From the NCBI GenBank assembly GCA_028098005.1, contig JAOHFM010000026.1:1-20897 (forward strand): a stretch of DNA of 20,897 nucleotides, in the 5' to 3' direction. This DNA is from Psychrosphaera sp. (GTDB lineage: Bacteria > Pseudomonadota > Gammaproteobacteria > Enterobacterales > Alteromonadaceae). The notes under the pieces are model-generated. The model did no database searches. It was not told where the DNA came from and saw only the letters and a program-made list of their open reading frames with translations. A program made the position numbers and the translations under genes. Shown here piece by piece: positions 9,011 through 16,679 of this stretch. Every line of letters starts with the position of its first letter. Positions within the stretch are counted from its first letter, which is position 1.

Positions 9011-11251
9011 CTAGTTTTGTTTGCTGCCGAACTCACGTAAAAACACCTCGAGTTCTTCAGCAGGCATTGGCTTCGCATGATAATACCCTTGCGACTCATG
9101 GCAGCCCAAACGTTTGATAAACTCCTGTTGCTCTTCAGTTTCTATACCTTCAGCAATTACTTCAAGCCCTAGTTTTTGCCCCAGATTAATAATGGTCTCA
9201 GCTAAAATTCCATCACCTCCAAAACCAATATCTTTAATAAACTCTCTATCAACCTTTAATCTATTAATAGGTAATTTATGAAGGTAACTTAATGAAGAAA
9301 AACCAGTACCAAAGTCATCAATGGCGACTGTATAACCGAGGCGTCTTAGTTTCTCGAGTGCTGTAATAACGATTGTTGTATCATCCATAACAACACTCTC
9401 TGTAATTTCTAACTCTATATTTTTAGGGTCTACGTGATATTTATTAGTAAGACTTACAACGGTGTCAACAAACATAGCATTTTTAAACTGAGGCATTGAT
9501 ACATTTACAGCGATACGGTGATCGGTAAAGCCTTGTGCTTTCATTTGGTTAACCTGAATACACGCTTGTTCTAATACCCAACTGCCAATATCAACAATAA
9601 GCCCTGTATACTCTGCTAATGGAATAAAAGTTAAAGGTGAATGGAAACTTCCATTGCCCGTTGGCCAACGCAATAACGCTTCCGCCCCAATGATTTTATT
9701 GTTTTTTAAGTCTAACTGAGGTTGATACCAGACTTGTAACTTTTGATCATAAAAATCATCGGTTAACTTTCGTATCATTTCCAAACGCCACGCCGTCTCA
9801 TCTTCCATTTCTGCAACATAGAAATTAACTCGGCTTTGAGCATCTTTTTTGGCTCGATTTAACGCAATATTTGTTTGCTTAATAATATCCAATCCGTTGG
9901 TGTGTAGGCTTGGATTTTTAGTAATACCAATCCGAGCATTTACGGGAATTAAATGCTCCCCTGCTAAAAATGGCAAATCGAACGCGGCTAATATCTTTTC
10001 AGGCTCGAGTGACTTAATTGAACCTATTAAGCCAAATACATCCGCCGCTACTCTATACACAGTGACTTTTTTATCTAGTTGTGAACATAACCTTTCAGCA
10101 ACGGCCTGCAGTAGTAGGTTGCCTGAGTCTTGGCCTAATCCGTCATTAATATCTGAAAAGTGTTCAATATCCACCAAGCTAATAGCTTCACCATCCTTGC
10201 CGAGGTCACCTACTTTATCTAAAGCCTCTATAAACTTGGTTCTGTTGGGTAAGTTAGTTAAAGAGTCCAAATAGGCTATGTTACTTATTTGCTTTAATAA
10301 AAGTGCGTTATCTAAGTCTGACGCAATATTAGACGTAAAGGACTGGATAAGTTCAGGCCGAACAATATTTGGGTAGGCGTCAAATAAAATTAGAATGCCT
10401 GAACATGACTTAGATGGAATAAATAAAATTAAGTCATTGCCTACGGTAAATGAGCTCTCACTTAAAATAGCTTGCTTGAGTTTTGTTGCTATCTGTTGTG
10501 GCAAGACCTCTTCATAATCGTGCCCTTTAAACGAATAAATCTCTTCAGTGCTATATTCGATTCTGTATCTGGCTCTATCTTTTGCTTTTTTTGATTTGTT
10601 AAGTAAAAAAACACCAGGACCACCAGATTTAAAAAGCGACAAGGAGTTGTGAACTAAACACCTTACGAACATCGCAAAATTTTTCTGTTCTATGAGCGAA
10701 CTATTCATAATAGTTAGTCGTTGTAGAAAGTCTTTAGCTTCGCTAATTAGGCAAAGTTGTTGGTAAGAGCGTATGGCGGTATAAAGACTAGAAAACAATT
10801 TACTTCGCGTAGTTTCTGTTTTCATAATGTAGTCATTAATTTCAAACTCACTAATGACTTTTTCTTCTGGTGCATAACCAGGTTGACCGGTTCTTAAGAT
10901 AATTCTAACGTCTAGCAGGCGGAGGTCATCTCGAATAGACTTAACTAACTTTAAACCTGCGTCATCACTTTCCATAACCACATCAAGTATGACAACAGCT
11001 ACATTTTCCTCTGCTTTTAATAGTGCTAGTGCTTCTTCAGCTGAATAAGCATGCATCAAAGACAGGTGTTTTCCCGCAATTTTTGTTCCAGATAGCGCCA
11101 TCTTTGTAACTTGATGAATTTCCGGCTCGTCATCAACGACAACTATTTTCCAAGTGTCTAAATCTATTTGCTCATTTCTACTTTGAACATCACTCAGTGG
11201 CTGTCCCGAGAATAGAAAGCCTTCCTGCTGTATAACTTTTTGAGTTGGCAT
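9011..11251 (-). CDS. Response regulator with REC-DUF3369-GGDEF-EAL domains (probable c-di-GMP phosphodiesterase)
   Basis: A 746-residue cytoplasmic signalling protein. The receiver domain (about 35-165) has the acidic pair D40-D41, phospho-acceptor D90 (VVILDVVME) and K144. RTGQPGYAPEEKV is typical of receivers fused to DUF3369. DUF3369 covers about 175-320. The GGDEF domain (about 327-478) keeps LTNLPNRTKF, but its signature is AADVF at 402-406, so cyclase activity is unlikely. The EAL domain (about 490-742) has EALLRW at 524, NVS at 583, LEITES at 613, DDFGTG at 645, LKVD at 665 and AEGIE at 700, all needed for metal binding and catalysis. It should therefore degrade c-di-GMP under control of phosphorylation. 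No sensor kinase is adjacent. AGGAAG lies 10 bases before the ATG, a slightly long spacing. Confidence 0.92.
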   Translation of the reverse strand: MPTQKVIQQEGFLFSGQPLSDVQSRNEQIDLDTWKIVVVDDEPEIHQVTKMALSGTKIAGKHLSLMHAYSAEEALALLKAEENVAVVILDVVMESDDAGLKLVKSIRDDLRLLDVRIILRTGQPGYAPEEKVISEFEINDYIMKTETTRSKLFSSLYTAIRSYQQLCLISEAKDFLQRLTIMNSSLIEQKNFAMFVRCLVHNSLSLFKSGGPGVFLLNKSKKAKDRARYRIEYSTEEIYSFKGHDYEEVLPQQIATKLKQAILSESSFTVGNDLILFIPSKSCSGILILFDAYPNIVRPELIQSFTSNIASDLDNALLLKQISNIAYLDSLTNLPNRTKFIEALDKVGDLGKDGEAISLVDIEHFSDINDGLGQDSGNLLLQAVAERLCSQLDKKVTVYRVAADVFGLIGSIKSLEPEKILAAFDLPFLAGEHLIPVNARIGITKNPSLHTNGLDIIKQTNIALNRAKKDAQSRVNFYVAEMEDETAWRLEMIRKLTDDFYDQKLQVWYQPQLDLKNNKIIGAEALLRWPTGNGSFHSPLTFIPLAEYTGLIVDIGSWVLEQACIQVNQMKAQGFTDHRIAVNVSMPQFKNAMFVDTVVSLTNKYHVDPKNIELEITESVVMDDTTIVITALEKLRRLGYTVAIDDFGTGFSSLSYLHKLPINRLKVDREFIKDIGFGGDGILAETIINLGQKLGLEVIAEGIETEEQQEFIKRLGCHESQGYYHAKPMPAEELEVFLREFGSKQN

Positions 11252-11423
11252 TGACCACTAACTTCCTCATCAAATTCGGTAACGCAAATTAATCCAATCT
11301 TAAGTAAGTGTAGAAAGAAACACAGTTTTTGCACATAAATTTAATAGATTTATTCTCTTTATTTTGACTTTCAAAGAGGATTTACCGAGTATGGAGTAAT
11401 TGCCCTGAACGTGTCCGACACTT

Positions 11424-12308
11424 ATGAATAACTCAGTTAACTCTAGAACAAAATATTTAAACCTTGTTAAACAATTAACTGGGATTGATTTTGAAGTTAC
11501 ATCTACCGAGGAAGCGGAAGGTCAGACCGTTATAAACCAGCTTAAAAATGATGAAAACGTTTTAATTAGAGACGTCGACTCTACCATTGGTCAGCGAATA
11601 AATAAGCGTAGCCAAATTATAGAAGCCCGACAGCAGTACAACTTAGAGCAGGTTTTTAGTTTAGCCCTCGACCACATTAAAGGCGACGTACTCATTGACA
11701 AGCTTGATTTAGATTGGGTTATGAAGTTTACGGAGTTGGCAAAAGGCTGTTATACGCCAAGTATGCATGAGCTTTGGTCAAAGATATTATCAGTTGAATT
11801 GGTACAACAAGGTTCATTTTCATATAGAAGTCTAAAAACACTATCTGAATTAGGGACAAAAGAAGCGAAAATATTTTACAAAGCAGTTAGGCTAATGTGC
11901 CGCTTTAACGATGAGCAATCGGGAAGGTTACTCACTGGTCTTTATAAAAAACCAACGTTAATCAATATTTTCTCAAATACTGGTAAAGTTAATCTAAATT
12001 TAAATCAATTTGGGTTGTCGTATACCCATTTAATTTCACTAGCTGAATTAGGCTTAATACATCAACAAGAAATTGAATCTGCGCCTTATAATTCAAAAGA
12101 TACGATAAAGTTGAGTCAAAACAAGCAGACATTTGATGTAGTGGTAAAACAAAAAGACATTGTGTTTACCTACTATAAGCTAACTCAATCAGGGTACGAA
12201 TTGAGCCGCTTAGTAAATCCACCAAATGACGCTGACTTTATTAACTACCTGCTTAAAGATTTTGATGACTTGTTGAGTGGTCACTATGAAGTGGCAACAA
12301 AAGCCTAG
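11424..12308 (+). CDS. TIGR03899 family protein (DUF2806-related), unknown function
   Basis: A 294-residue protein without signal peptide or membrane helices, so probably cytoplasmic. It resembles the TIGR03899 family found in Vibrio, Shewanella and relatives, which is related to DUF2806. The diagnostic part is QYNLEQVFSLALDHI (71-85), then LDWVMKFTELAKGC (96-109), MHELWSKILSVEL (114-126) and SFSYRSLKTLSELGTKEAKIF (131-151). The C-terminal half is predicted mixed alpha/beta and less conserved. No function is established. Its start lacks a clear Shine-Dalgarno, and an inverted repeat (GTGTC-C-GACAC) lies just before the ATG. It is divergent from the EAL-domain gene and convergent, with a 20-base gap, with the TIGR04219 gene. 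Family assignment is from memory of motifs. Confidence 0.75.
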   Translation: MNNSVNSRTKYLNLVKQLTGIDFEVTSTEEAEGQTVINQLKNDENVLIRDVDSTIGQRINKRSQIIEARQQYNLEQVFSLALDHIKGDVLIDKLDLDWVMKFTELAKGCYTPSMHELWSKILSVELVQQGSFSYRSLKTLSELGTKEAKIFYKAVRLMCRFNDEQSGRLLTGLYKKPTLINIFSNTGKVNLNLNQFGLSYTHLISLAELGLIHQQEIESAPYNSKDTIKLSQNKQTFDVVVKQKDIVFTYYKLTQSGYELSRLVNPPNDADFINYLLKDFDDLLSGHYEVATKA

Positions 12309-12328
12309 TTAACTATTTTAAGTAGTAT

Positions 12329-13078
12329 TTAAAAACGAATTCTCATGCCGGCAAACGTTGCATCAAGATCTTGATTAAAAATAACGCCGTCGTTTGAAGA
12401 GAAATCCATACGTTCTTTTCGATATCCTAGTTTCAAGTCAACATCAGGTATTAAATTATTGTCAAACGTATATCCAATGCCACTTTGATAAAAATGGTTA
12501 CTGTCACCTTTATTAAACTCTGCAAACACAAAAAAGCCTAATAACGGTATACCGCTTTGAACATTTACGTGCAGCATTGGTACAATTTTATCTACGTCGA
12601 CCTGTGAGTTTTGACTGTCTCCCACTTTAGATGTGGCAATTTCTAATTCTTGATATCTCGTTAATAAACCAAGGTCCATTTTCAACAGGCTTATATCAAA
12701 AAGTGGATAATAGAATAGGAGGTCATGTGACTTTGTTTGGTGTGTTGAGGATAATTGACTTGCGACACTGTATGCTTCACCACCTAGCACGTAAGTTTGT
12801 GCTAACGTATTACCAGCGGTTTGTTCATTTGATGTAGTACTAAATCTTACATTGGGTAACAATGGTAACTGATGACTTACTTCAAACTCAAATTGTCTAT
12901 TGGTCGCGTTTTCACCGGTAAACTCAAGTAAATTATCAGTTGCTACTCCATAAGTTGCTGGGGCATCTTGTTTCCATTGATCTGCACCAATAGTGAACGT
13001 AAATGGGCCCTTAGCTAATAGTGGCGACACCCAAAGCAACAGGCCAACAAATAATGCAAACTTAAAAAGTACTTTCAT
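12329..13078 (-). CDS. TIGR04219 family outer membrane beta-barrel protein
   Basis: A 249-residue outer-membrane protein. A signal peptide covers about residues 1-22 (LFKFALFVGLLLWVSPLLA, cut before KGPF). The mature part alternates short amphipathic strands such as FTFTIGADQWKQ, QFEFEVSHQLPLL, LKMDLGLLTRYQELEI and VDLKLGYRKERMDF. It ends AGMRIRF, with the terminal Phe that the BAM machinery recognises. The pattern fits the TIGR04219 barrel family. It is the last gene of a three-gene operon, seven bases after the DUF2333 gene. Function is unknown; the neighbours suggest an envelope role. No clear terminator is seen before the convergent TIGR03899 gene. Confidence 0.8.
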   Translation of the reverse strand: MKVLFKFALFVGLLLWVSPLLAKGPFTFTIGADQWKQDAPATYGVATDNLLEFTGENATNRQFEFEVSHQLPLLPNVRFSTTSNEQTAGNTLAQTYVLGGEAYSVASQLSSTHQTKSHDLLFYYPLFDISLLKMDLGLLTRYQELEIATSKVGDSQNSQVDVDKIVPMLHVNVQSGIPLLGFFVFAEFNKGDSNHFYQSGIGYTFDNNLIPDVDLKLGYRKERMDFSSNDGVIFNQDLDATFAGMRIRF

Positions 13079-13085
13079 GCCTCAA

Positions 13086-14063
13086 TTACCCCTGCGTTAG
13101 CAACGTCTTAAGATCTATGATTGCGGCATTAGCACGCGAAATATAATTAGCCATTACCAAAGAATGGTTGGCAAGTACTCCAAAACCACTTCCATTCAAT
13201 ACCATAGGGCTCCAGATTGTATGCTGCGTTGCTTCTAGTTCTCTAATAATTTGTTTTAAACTCGTTTGCGCATTTTTTTTCTGAAGTGTACTAGCAAAGT
13301 CTATTTCTACTGCTTTTAAAAAATGTAGTAGCGCCCAGCTTGCACCTTTGGCTTCATAGAACACATCATCGATTTTCCACCAACTTGTTTGTACCATTTG
13401 GCTTCTAGCGGTTTGTGTCGATTGAATAGCACCTGTTTCTCCAGCTAAATCTATATTTATTCTGTCTTGCCCTACACTCGCACTCAATCGCTGGCTTAAG
13501 CTGCCTAAGCGTTTTTCAACCTCATTCAACCAATCTTTTAAATTGTCCGCTCGCGCATAAAATTGGGCAGAGCCTTGTTGTTTATCACTTAAAGAGTCAC
13601 GGTATTTCTCTAGTGCTTCTACAGCCATTGTGTAAGAAGACTCTGCGCTTGGTAAAGCCCAAGAAGTATGGTCAATGCTAAACTGAGGTTGAGCGACTTT
13701 TAAATATGGGTTTTCGACAGATTGAGATTGTGAACGACTAAAATCACGACGTAACGCCAGTGCTAGATCTCGGCTCATTTCCAATGCGCCAAATTCAAAA
13801 GCAGGTATATTGTCTAAAAACAAGCTAGGAGGAGTAATGTCATTCGACAGGTAGCCACCTGGTTTATTTAATAAAACATTCGTTACTTCAATAAGAGTGT
13901 GTGTAGTTGTAAAACCTGTTACCGGCGTCGTATTAAGCGCTTGCGCTTTTGCTAAAGAACGCTCTTCTACAGAAAAAACGTCAGGCATAAAACTCCAATA
14001 CTGTGCCAGCACAATTGAAATTACTACGATAGCCGCTAAACCAGCCGTTAACCACTTCTTCAT
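13086..14063 (-). CDS. DUF2333 family inner-membrane-anchored protein
   Basis: A 325-residue protein with one N-terminal membrane segment (about 5-22, LTAGLAAIVVISIVLAQYW) and a long, mostly helical domain, probably periplasmic. DUF2333 hallmarks are PGGYLSND (68-75), PPSLFLDNIPAFEFGAL (78-94) and SRSQSQS (109-115), followed by SWALPSAESSY (134-144). The family is widespread in gammaproteobacteria and has no known function. It starts 15 bases after the copper chaperone gene and ends seven bases before the TIGR04219 barrel gene, so the three are very probably one transcript. A TM-anchored periplasmic protein beside a barrel protein could form an envelope complex, but that is speculation. Confidence 0.88.
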   Translation of the reverse strand: MKKWLTAGLAAIVVISIVLAQYWSFMPDVFSVEERSLAKAQALNTTPVTGFTTTHTLIEVTNVLLNKPGGYLSNDITPPSLFLDNIPAFEFGALEMSRDLALALRRDFSRSQSQSVENPYLKVAQPQFSIDHTSWALPSAESSYTMAVEALEKYRDSLSDKQQGSAQFYARADNLKDWLNEVEKRLGSLSQRLSASVGQDRINIDLAGETGAIQSTQTARSQMVQTSWWKIDDVFYEAKGASWALLHFLKAVEIDFASTLQKKNAQTSLKQIIRELEATQHTIWSPMVLNGSGFGVLANHSLVMANYISRANAAIIDLKTLLTQG

Positions 14064-14078
14064 TTTGGTAACCTTCTA

Positions 14079-14519
14079 TTAATGATGGTGTTTTACTTCA
14101 AGCTTTTGAACTTTAAAAGGAACTGTGAAAGACTCACCCGACTTTGTTGTAAACATTACATCTACAAGCTTAGCACTCTTAAGCTCAGGCTCAACTGCTA
14201 TGAACATTAAATGCAAACCACCCGATTCAAATACAATCGTATCGCCAGCTGGAATATTAACTTCCATTTCTTGGTACATGCGCATAACGCCGCCACTCAT
14301 GTCATGATTATGAAACTCCAGTACTTCAGATGCATTGCTTTTAGCCGAAACTAAAACAACGTCTTTAGCGCCCATATTTGTTAGTTGAAAATAACCAACT
14401 GTATTTTTCATACCTGGAATTGGGGCTCTAACCGTTGCGTCAGACGCTGATATTGATAAGTCAGCAAACGCAGTACCACTGAACATCATGACACTTAATA
14501 ATAAACCTAACACTTTCAT
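14079..14519 (-). CDS. PCu(A)C family periplasmic copper chaperone
   Basis: A 146-residue periplasmic Cu(I) carrier; family members supply the CuA site of cytochrome oxidase or buffer copper. A signal peptide covers about residues 1-19 (LGLLLSVMMFSGTAFA). The family motif H-X10-M-X21-H-X-M is met exactly by H70, M81, H103 and M105. The frame extends 46 codons upstream, into the preceding gene. The start at 14519 is chosen because GGAAA lies just upstream and the signal peptide begins there. The protein ends KHHH, which may add a metal site. It is the first gene of the operon with DUF2333 and TIGR04219. No Sco or cytochrome oxidase genes are nearby, so the partner is unclear. Confidence 0.92.
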   Translation of the reverse strand: MKVLGLLLSVMMFSGTAFADLSISASDATVRAPIPGMKNTVGYFQLTNMGAKDVVLVSAKSNASEVLEFHNHDMSGGVMRMYQEMEVNIPAGDTIVFESGGLHLMFIAVEPELKSAKLVDVMFTTKSGESFTVPFKVQKLEVKHHH

Positions 14520-14590
14520 ATTCTGTTTCCTAAAGAAGTAAAGTCGATAGGAATCATACATTATGTAACTCTTTGATCGCATATTTATTT

Positions 14591-14917
14591 TTAGGTATTT
14601 TTGCTCTTTCTGAAAAATAGCAGGTAACCAATAACGCCAAACAGTAGTAACGGCCAAACCGCTGAGAGGCCTGCTAACACTATTGCACCAACAATCATTG
14701 CAAAAACAACAAATAGTCCAGCAAATAAACTAATTAACGCGACTGCTAAACCAAAAAAGATTAACAGAACCACTGCAAAACCAATGAGGTTCTCGGTAAT
14801 GCCACCTACGTTTGACCAGTGGCTTAACCCTTCTACGTTGACGTAATAGGTTGGGAGCATACTTAATATGAGTACAATACCAAGTAGCGCTACACCAAAT
14901 TTAAAAAATGTAGTCAT
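14591..14917 (-). CDS. Small multi-spanning membrane protein of the psp-like operon
   Basis: A 108-residue, very hydrophobic protein. Membrane segments are likely at about 5-21, 44-62, 64-82 and 85-102, with a short basic tail (FRKSKNT). The loop after the first helix (TYYVNVEGLSHWSNVGGITE) is the only polar part. I do not recognise a named family. It is the third gene of a tight operon, 12 bases after the PspC-domain gene, with a clear AGGAG site eight bases before its ATG. Position suggests a membrane partner of PspA/PspC in envelope-stress protection. It is not similar to E. coli PspB or PspD by eye. Confidence 0.75.
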   Translation of the reverse strand: MTTFFKFGVALLGIVLILSMLPTYYVNVEGLSHWSNVGGITENLIGFAVVLLIFFGLAVALISLFAGLFVVFAMIVGAIVLAGLSAVWPLLLFGVIGYLLFFRKSKNT

Positions 14918-14929
14918 TTCAAATCACTC

Positions 14930-15139
14930 CTAGTAATATTTTTTAGTTGGCATCAAAATAGACGCCAATAAATATCCAAAAATTGCGGCGCCTGGATAAA
15001 ACACTCCAAATACGATGGTTGCAGCTCTGACACCCCAAACTGGTAAATTAAAATGTTTTGCAGTACCTGCACAAACACCCGTCAGCTTTCTATTTAGCGC
15101 ATCTTTTGTAATTGGGTTTCCAATATATTCATTTTTCAT
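14930..15139 (-). CDS. PspC-domain protein
   Basis: A 69-residue protein that is little more than one PspC domain: KLTGVCAGTAKHFNLPVWGVR at about 18-38, then a hydrophobic segment (TIVFGVFYPGAAIFGYLLASILM, about 41-63). PspC proteins sit in the inner membrane and, in enterobacteria, pass the stress signal that frees PspF from PspA. E. coli PspC is about 119 residues, so this is a short form lacking the C-terminal periplasmic part. AGGGG stands before the ATG. The gene lies nine bases after the PspA-like gene. Whether it regulates or only protects the membrane cannot be told from sequence. Confidence 0.88.
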   Translation of the reverse strand: MKNEYIGNPITKDALNRKLTGVCAGTAKHFNLPVWGVRAATIVFGVFYPGAAIFGYLLASILMPTKKYY

Positions 15140-15148
15140 AATATTCCC

Positions 15149-15808
15149 CTAGCTATTCGCTACTTTTTTCTTCAAATCAGCTAACTGCTCATCAACTTTA
15201 GACTCCACCTCTAACTTTCTAAATTCATCATGTAAGTTTCGAGAGGTTAGGTCGTATGCATCAGCTTGGCTTTCTAAGTCATCCACTTTACGTTGCAATT
15301 GCTCATAGCGTTGCGTAACCGCGTCAACTTTATTTGAATTCATAACTACTTGAGAGCGTTTTCTGACAGAAGCTGTTTCCAAGCGACGCTCTGTAGTATT
15401 AAGTTTCGCCTTTACTTCTGACAACTTTTTATTAAGCTCAGCAGTATCATTAGAGATAGTTTCCAGATCTTTATCAATTGACAATATTTGCTTATTAATC
15501 GCTTCTACCGACTTTGTATTCTGCTCTTTTTGCACCAATGCATCTCTCGCTAAATCCTCTCGGTTTTTAGATAACGCCAATTCAGCTTTGGTTTGCCAAT
15601 CATCTTGTTCTTTTACCAAGATATCTAAGTCTCGTGTTATATGCTTTTTTTCTGCGATTAAACTTGCTGCATGAGTCCTAGCCTCTACTAACGCTTCTTC
15701 CATATCCTGCGCAATGAGTCTAAGCATATGTTCGGGCTTTTCCGCTTTATCTAACGCAGCGTTTAAGTTGGCATTCATAACGTCAACAAATCTATTTAAT
15801 ACACTCAT
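15149..15808 (-). CDS. pspA: PspA/IM30 family phage-shock protein
   Basis: A 219-residue protein, close to E. coli PspA (222). The N-terminus MSVLNRFVDVMNANLNAALD forms the amphipathic membrane-binding helix, followed by KAEKPEHMLRLIAQDMEE. Residues from about 25 to 210 form long charged coiled coils. PspA polymerises on damaged inner membrane and preserves the proton gradient; in enterobacteria it also inhibits the activator PspF. It is the first gene of the pspA-pspC-membrane protein operon. A strong ribosome site (AGGAG, six bases before ATG) and a sigma-54 promoter about 65 bases upstream fit the known sigma-54/PspF control. No pspF lies in the window, unlike the divergent arrangement in E. 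coli. Confidence 0.9.
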   Translation of the reverse strand: MSVLNRFVDVMNANLNAALDKAEKPEHMLRLIAQDMEEALVEARTHAASLIAEKKHITRDLDILVKEQDDWQTKAELALSKNREDLARDALVQKEQNTKSVEAINKQILSIDKDLETISNDTAELNKKLSEVKAKLNTTERRLETASVRKRSQVVMNSNKVDAVTQRYEQLQRKVDDLESQADAYDLTSRNLHDEFRKLEVESKVDEQLADLKKKVANS

Positions 15809-15871
15809 GTTTTTCTCCTGACTAACTAATTTGTTTTTTGGTTTAAGTACTTCAAGTTCGTAATACTTACT

Positions 15872-15887
15872 TCCAAACTACGTGCCA
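15872..15887 (-). promoter_or_regulatory. Sigma-54 (-24/-12) promoter of the psp-like operon
   Basis: The minus strand reads TGGCACGTAGTTTGGA. The -24 box is a perfect TGGCACG. The -12 box is TTGG rather than TTGC, with correct 10-base spacing between doublets. The transcription start is predicted near 15861, giving a leader of about 53 bases. Sigma-54 control of pspA is established in enterobacteria, which makes this match meaningful. Confidence 0.75.
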
Positions 15888-16260
15888 TTACAACAAACCA
15901 CATAACCTACTGTATTTTATAAGCATTTTATTTATGTGTAACATGGGGGAAATATAGAACTTTCAAGCTTTGGTTAATTTGACGACTTGTTGAACAATTT
16001 AACCAATGAAAATTAAAGTGGAAAATATCAATACGTTTTACATTTTAGGAGTTAATTTAATAATCAGTTTTGAAGCAAAGTGAGGCGAGTTGAAGCGCTT
16101 GATATTTGTATAGGCGTGTTTGATGAAAATTAGCAAAAGCCGCCATAAATTAAAAACGAGGTAATGCTGGGTTTGGGTTTGGGTTTGGGTTTGGGTTTGG
16201 AGGAATAATAAATTCAACTTGTAACGGTAAGTCTATTTTGTTGTAGCTTAAGCAAATTGA
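15888..16260. other. Intergenic stretch between psp promoter and small-protein operon
   Basis: About 370 bases without a credible gene. It holds the G-rich hexamer repeat near 16169-16200 and one arm of an inverted repeat at its right end. The part next to the psp promoter (15888 to about 16000) would be the place for activator and IHF sites, but I see no clear consensus there. Tiny ATG frames around 16004, 16122 and 16164 lack convincing ribosome sites. Confidence 0.6.
16169..16200 (+). repeat. (GGGTTT)5GG telomere-like, G-quadruplex-type repeat
   Basis: Five perfect tandem copies of GGGTTT followed by GG. Five G3 runs with T3 loops meet the standard G-quadruplex pattern on the plus strand. 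It is not inside a gene. Transcription from the small-protein operon (minus strand) would use the G-rich strand as template. Confidence 0.95.
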
Positions 16261-16279
16261 CTACATTCTAATTTGCTTA
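16249..16279. repeat. 10-bp inverted repeat over the 3' end of the 47-residue gene
   Basis: TAAGCAAATT and AATTTGCTTA form a perfect 10-base inverted repeat with an 11-base spacer that contains the stop codon of the small membrane peptide gene. A transcript would fold here, perhaps marking the 3' end of the mini-operon. No T-run follows on the minus strand, so it is not a standard terminator. Confidence 0.5.
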
Positions 16280-16404
16280 TTGATTAAAATTACTAACCCA
16301 GCTAACCACTCTGAGGAGCGCACTGCGTTTACTATCGCGTAAACTACTCCTAAGCTAATTACGGGTAAGAATGAAACCGCGAACAAGGTAAAAGAACTTA
16401 CCAT
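16261..16404 (-). CDS. Candidate 47-residue single-pass membrane peptide
   Basis: Found by direct translation of the minus strand: MVSSFTLFAVSFLPVISLGV at the start, then VYAIVNAVRSSEWLAGLVIL and a basic end (NKQIRM). Residues about 4-27 can form one membrane helix, and a second short hydrophobic stretch spans about 34-41. Its ATG lies two bases after the stop codon of the upstream small gene, a spacing typical of translational coupling. Its own ribosome site is weak (GAG at about 11 bases, inside the upstream gene). The codon use looks ordinary. No family recognised. Support comes from coupling and hydrophobic composition only, so it remains a candidate. Confidence 0.45.
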   Translation of the reverse strand: MVSSFTLFAVSFLPVISLGVVYAIVNAVRSSEWLAGLVILINKQIRM

Positions 16405-16406
16405 AA

Positions 16407-16640
16407 TTATTCACTCATCGAATCAGTAGAATTTGTTGTTTGTTTTGCTAACTTAAAAATCTGTTTCGCTTGCAAAAAGTCACTATTCATAATTGATTGT
16501 TTTGCTTTGTAACTTACATGCTTTTGAACAGATGTAACCTGCTCCTTAACTAAGTTTTGTAAATTTTGGGTATCAGATAGATTGCTAATTGATACTGGTG
16601 TATTTAATACAAGGCTGCTTAATAGAACTAATGATTGCAT
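16407..16640 (-). CDS. Small protein of unknown function (77 residues), possibly exported
   Basis: I do not recognise this protein. It begins MQSLVLLSSLVLNTPVSIS, a short hydrophobic segment that could be a signal peptide or anchor although it lacks early basic residues. The rest is polar and helical (QNLQNLVKEQVTSVQKHVSY, then QAKQIFKLAKQ). Translation is well supported: AGGAGA lies seven bases before the ATG. A sigma-54-like promoter about 45 bases upstream follows directly after the dusA terminator. The 47-residue membrane peptide begins two bases after its stop. With the psp-like operon 600 bases further on the same strand, a role in envelope stress is a reasonable guess. Confidence 0.6.
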   Translation of the reverse strand: MQSLVLLSSLVLNTPVSISNLSDTQNLQNLVKEQVTSVQKHVSYKAKQSIMNSDFLQAKQIFKLAKQTTNSTDSMSE

Positions 16641-16679
16641 GACTTTCTCCTAATGTTTTTTGTTTAGTCGGAGATAGTG

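Noticed and set aside
14520..14657. 46-residue N-terminal extension of the copper chaperone
   Set aside because: The extension overlaps the preceding gene and would bury the signal peptide. The ATG at 14519 is preceded by GGAAA.
16004..16081. 25-codon ATG frame on the plus strand
   Set aside because: No Shine-Dalgarno and no recognisable features.
16122..16208. Two tiny overlapping frames (13 codons, then TAATG and a 14-codon Gly-Leu repeat peptide)
   Set aside because: The second is just the translated GGGTTT repeat. The first has no clear ribosome site and both are too short to support.
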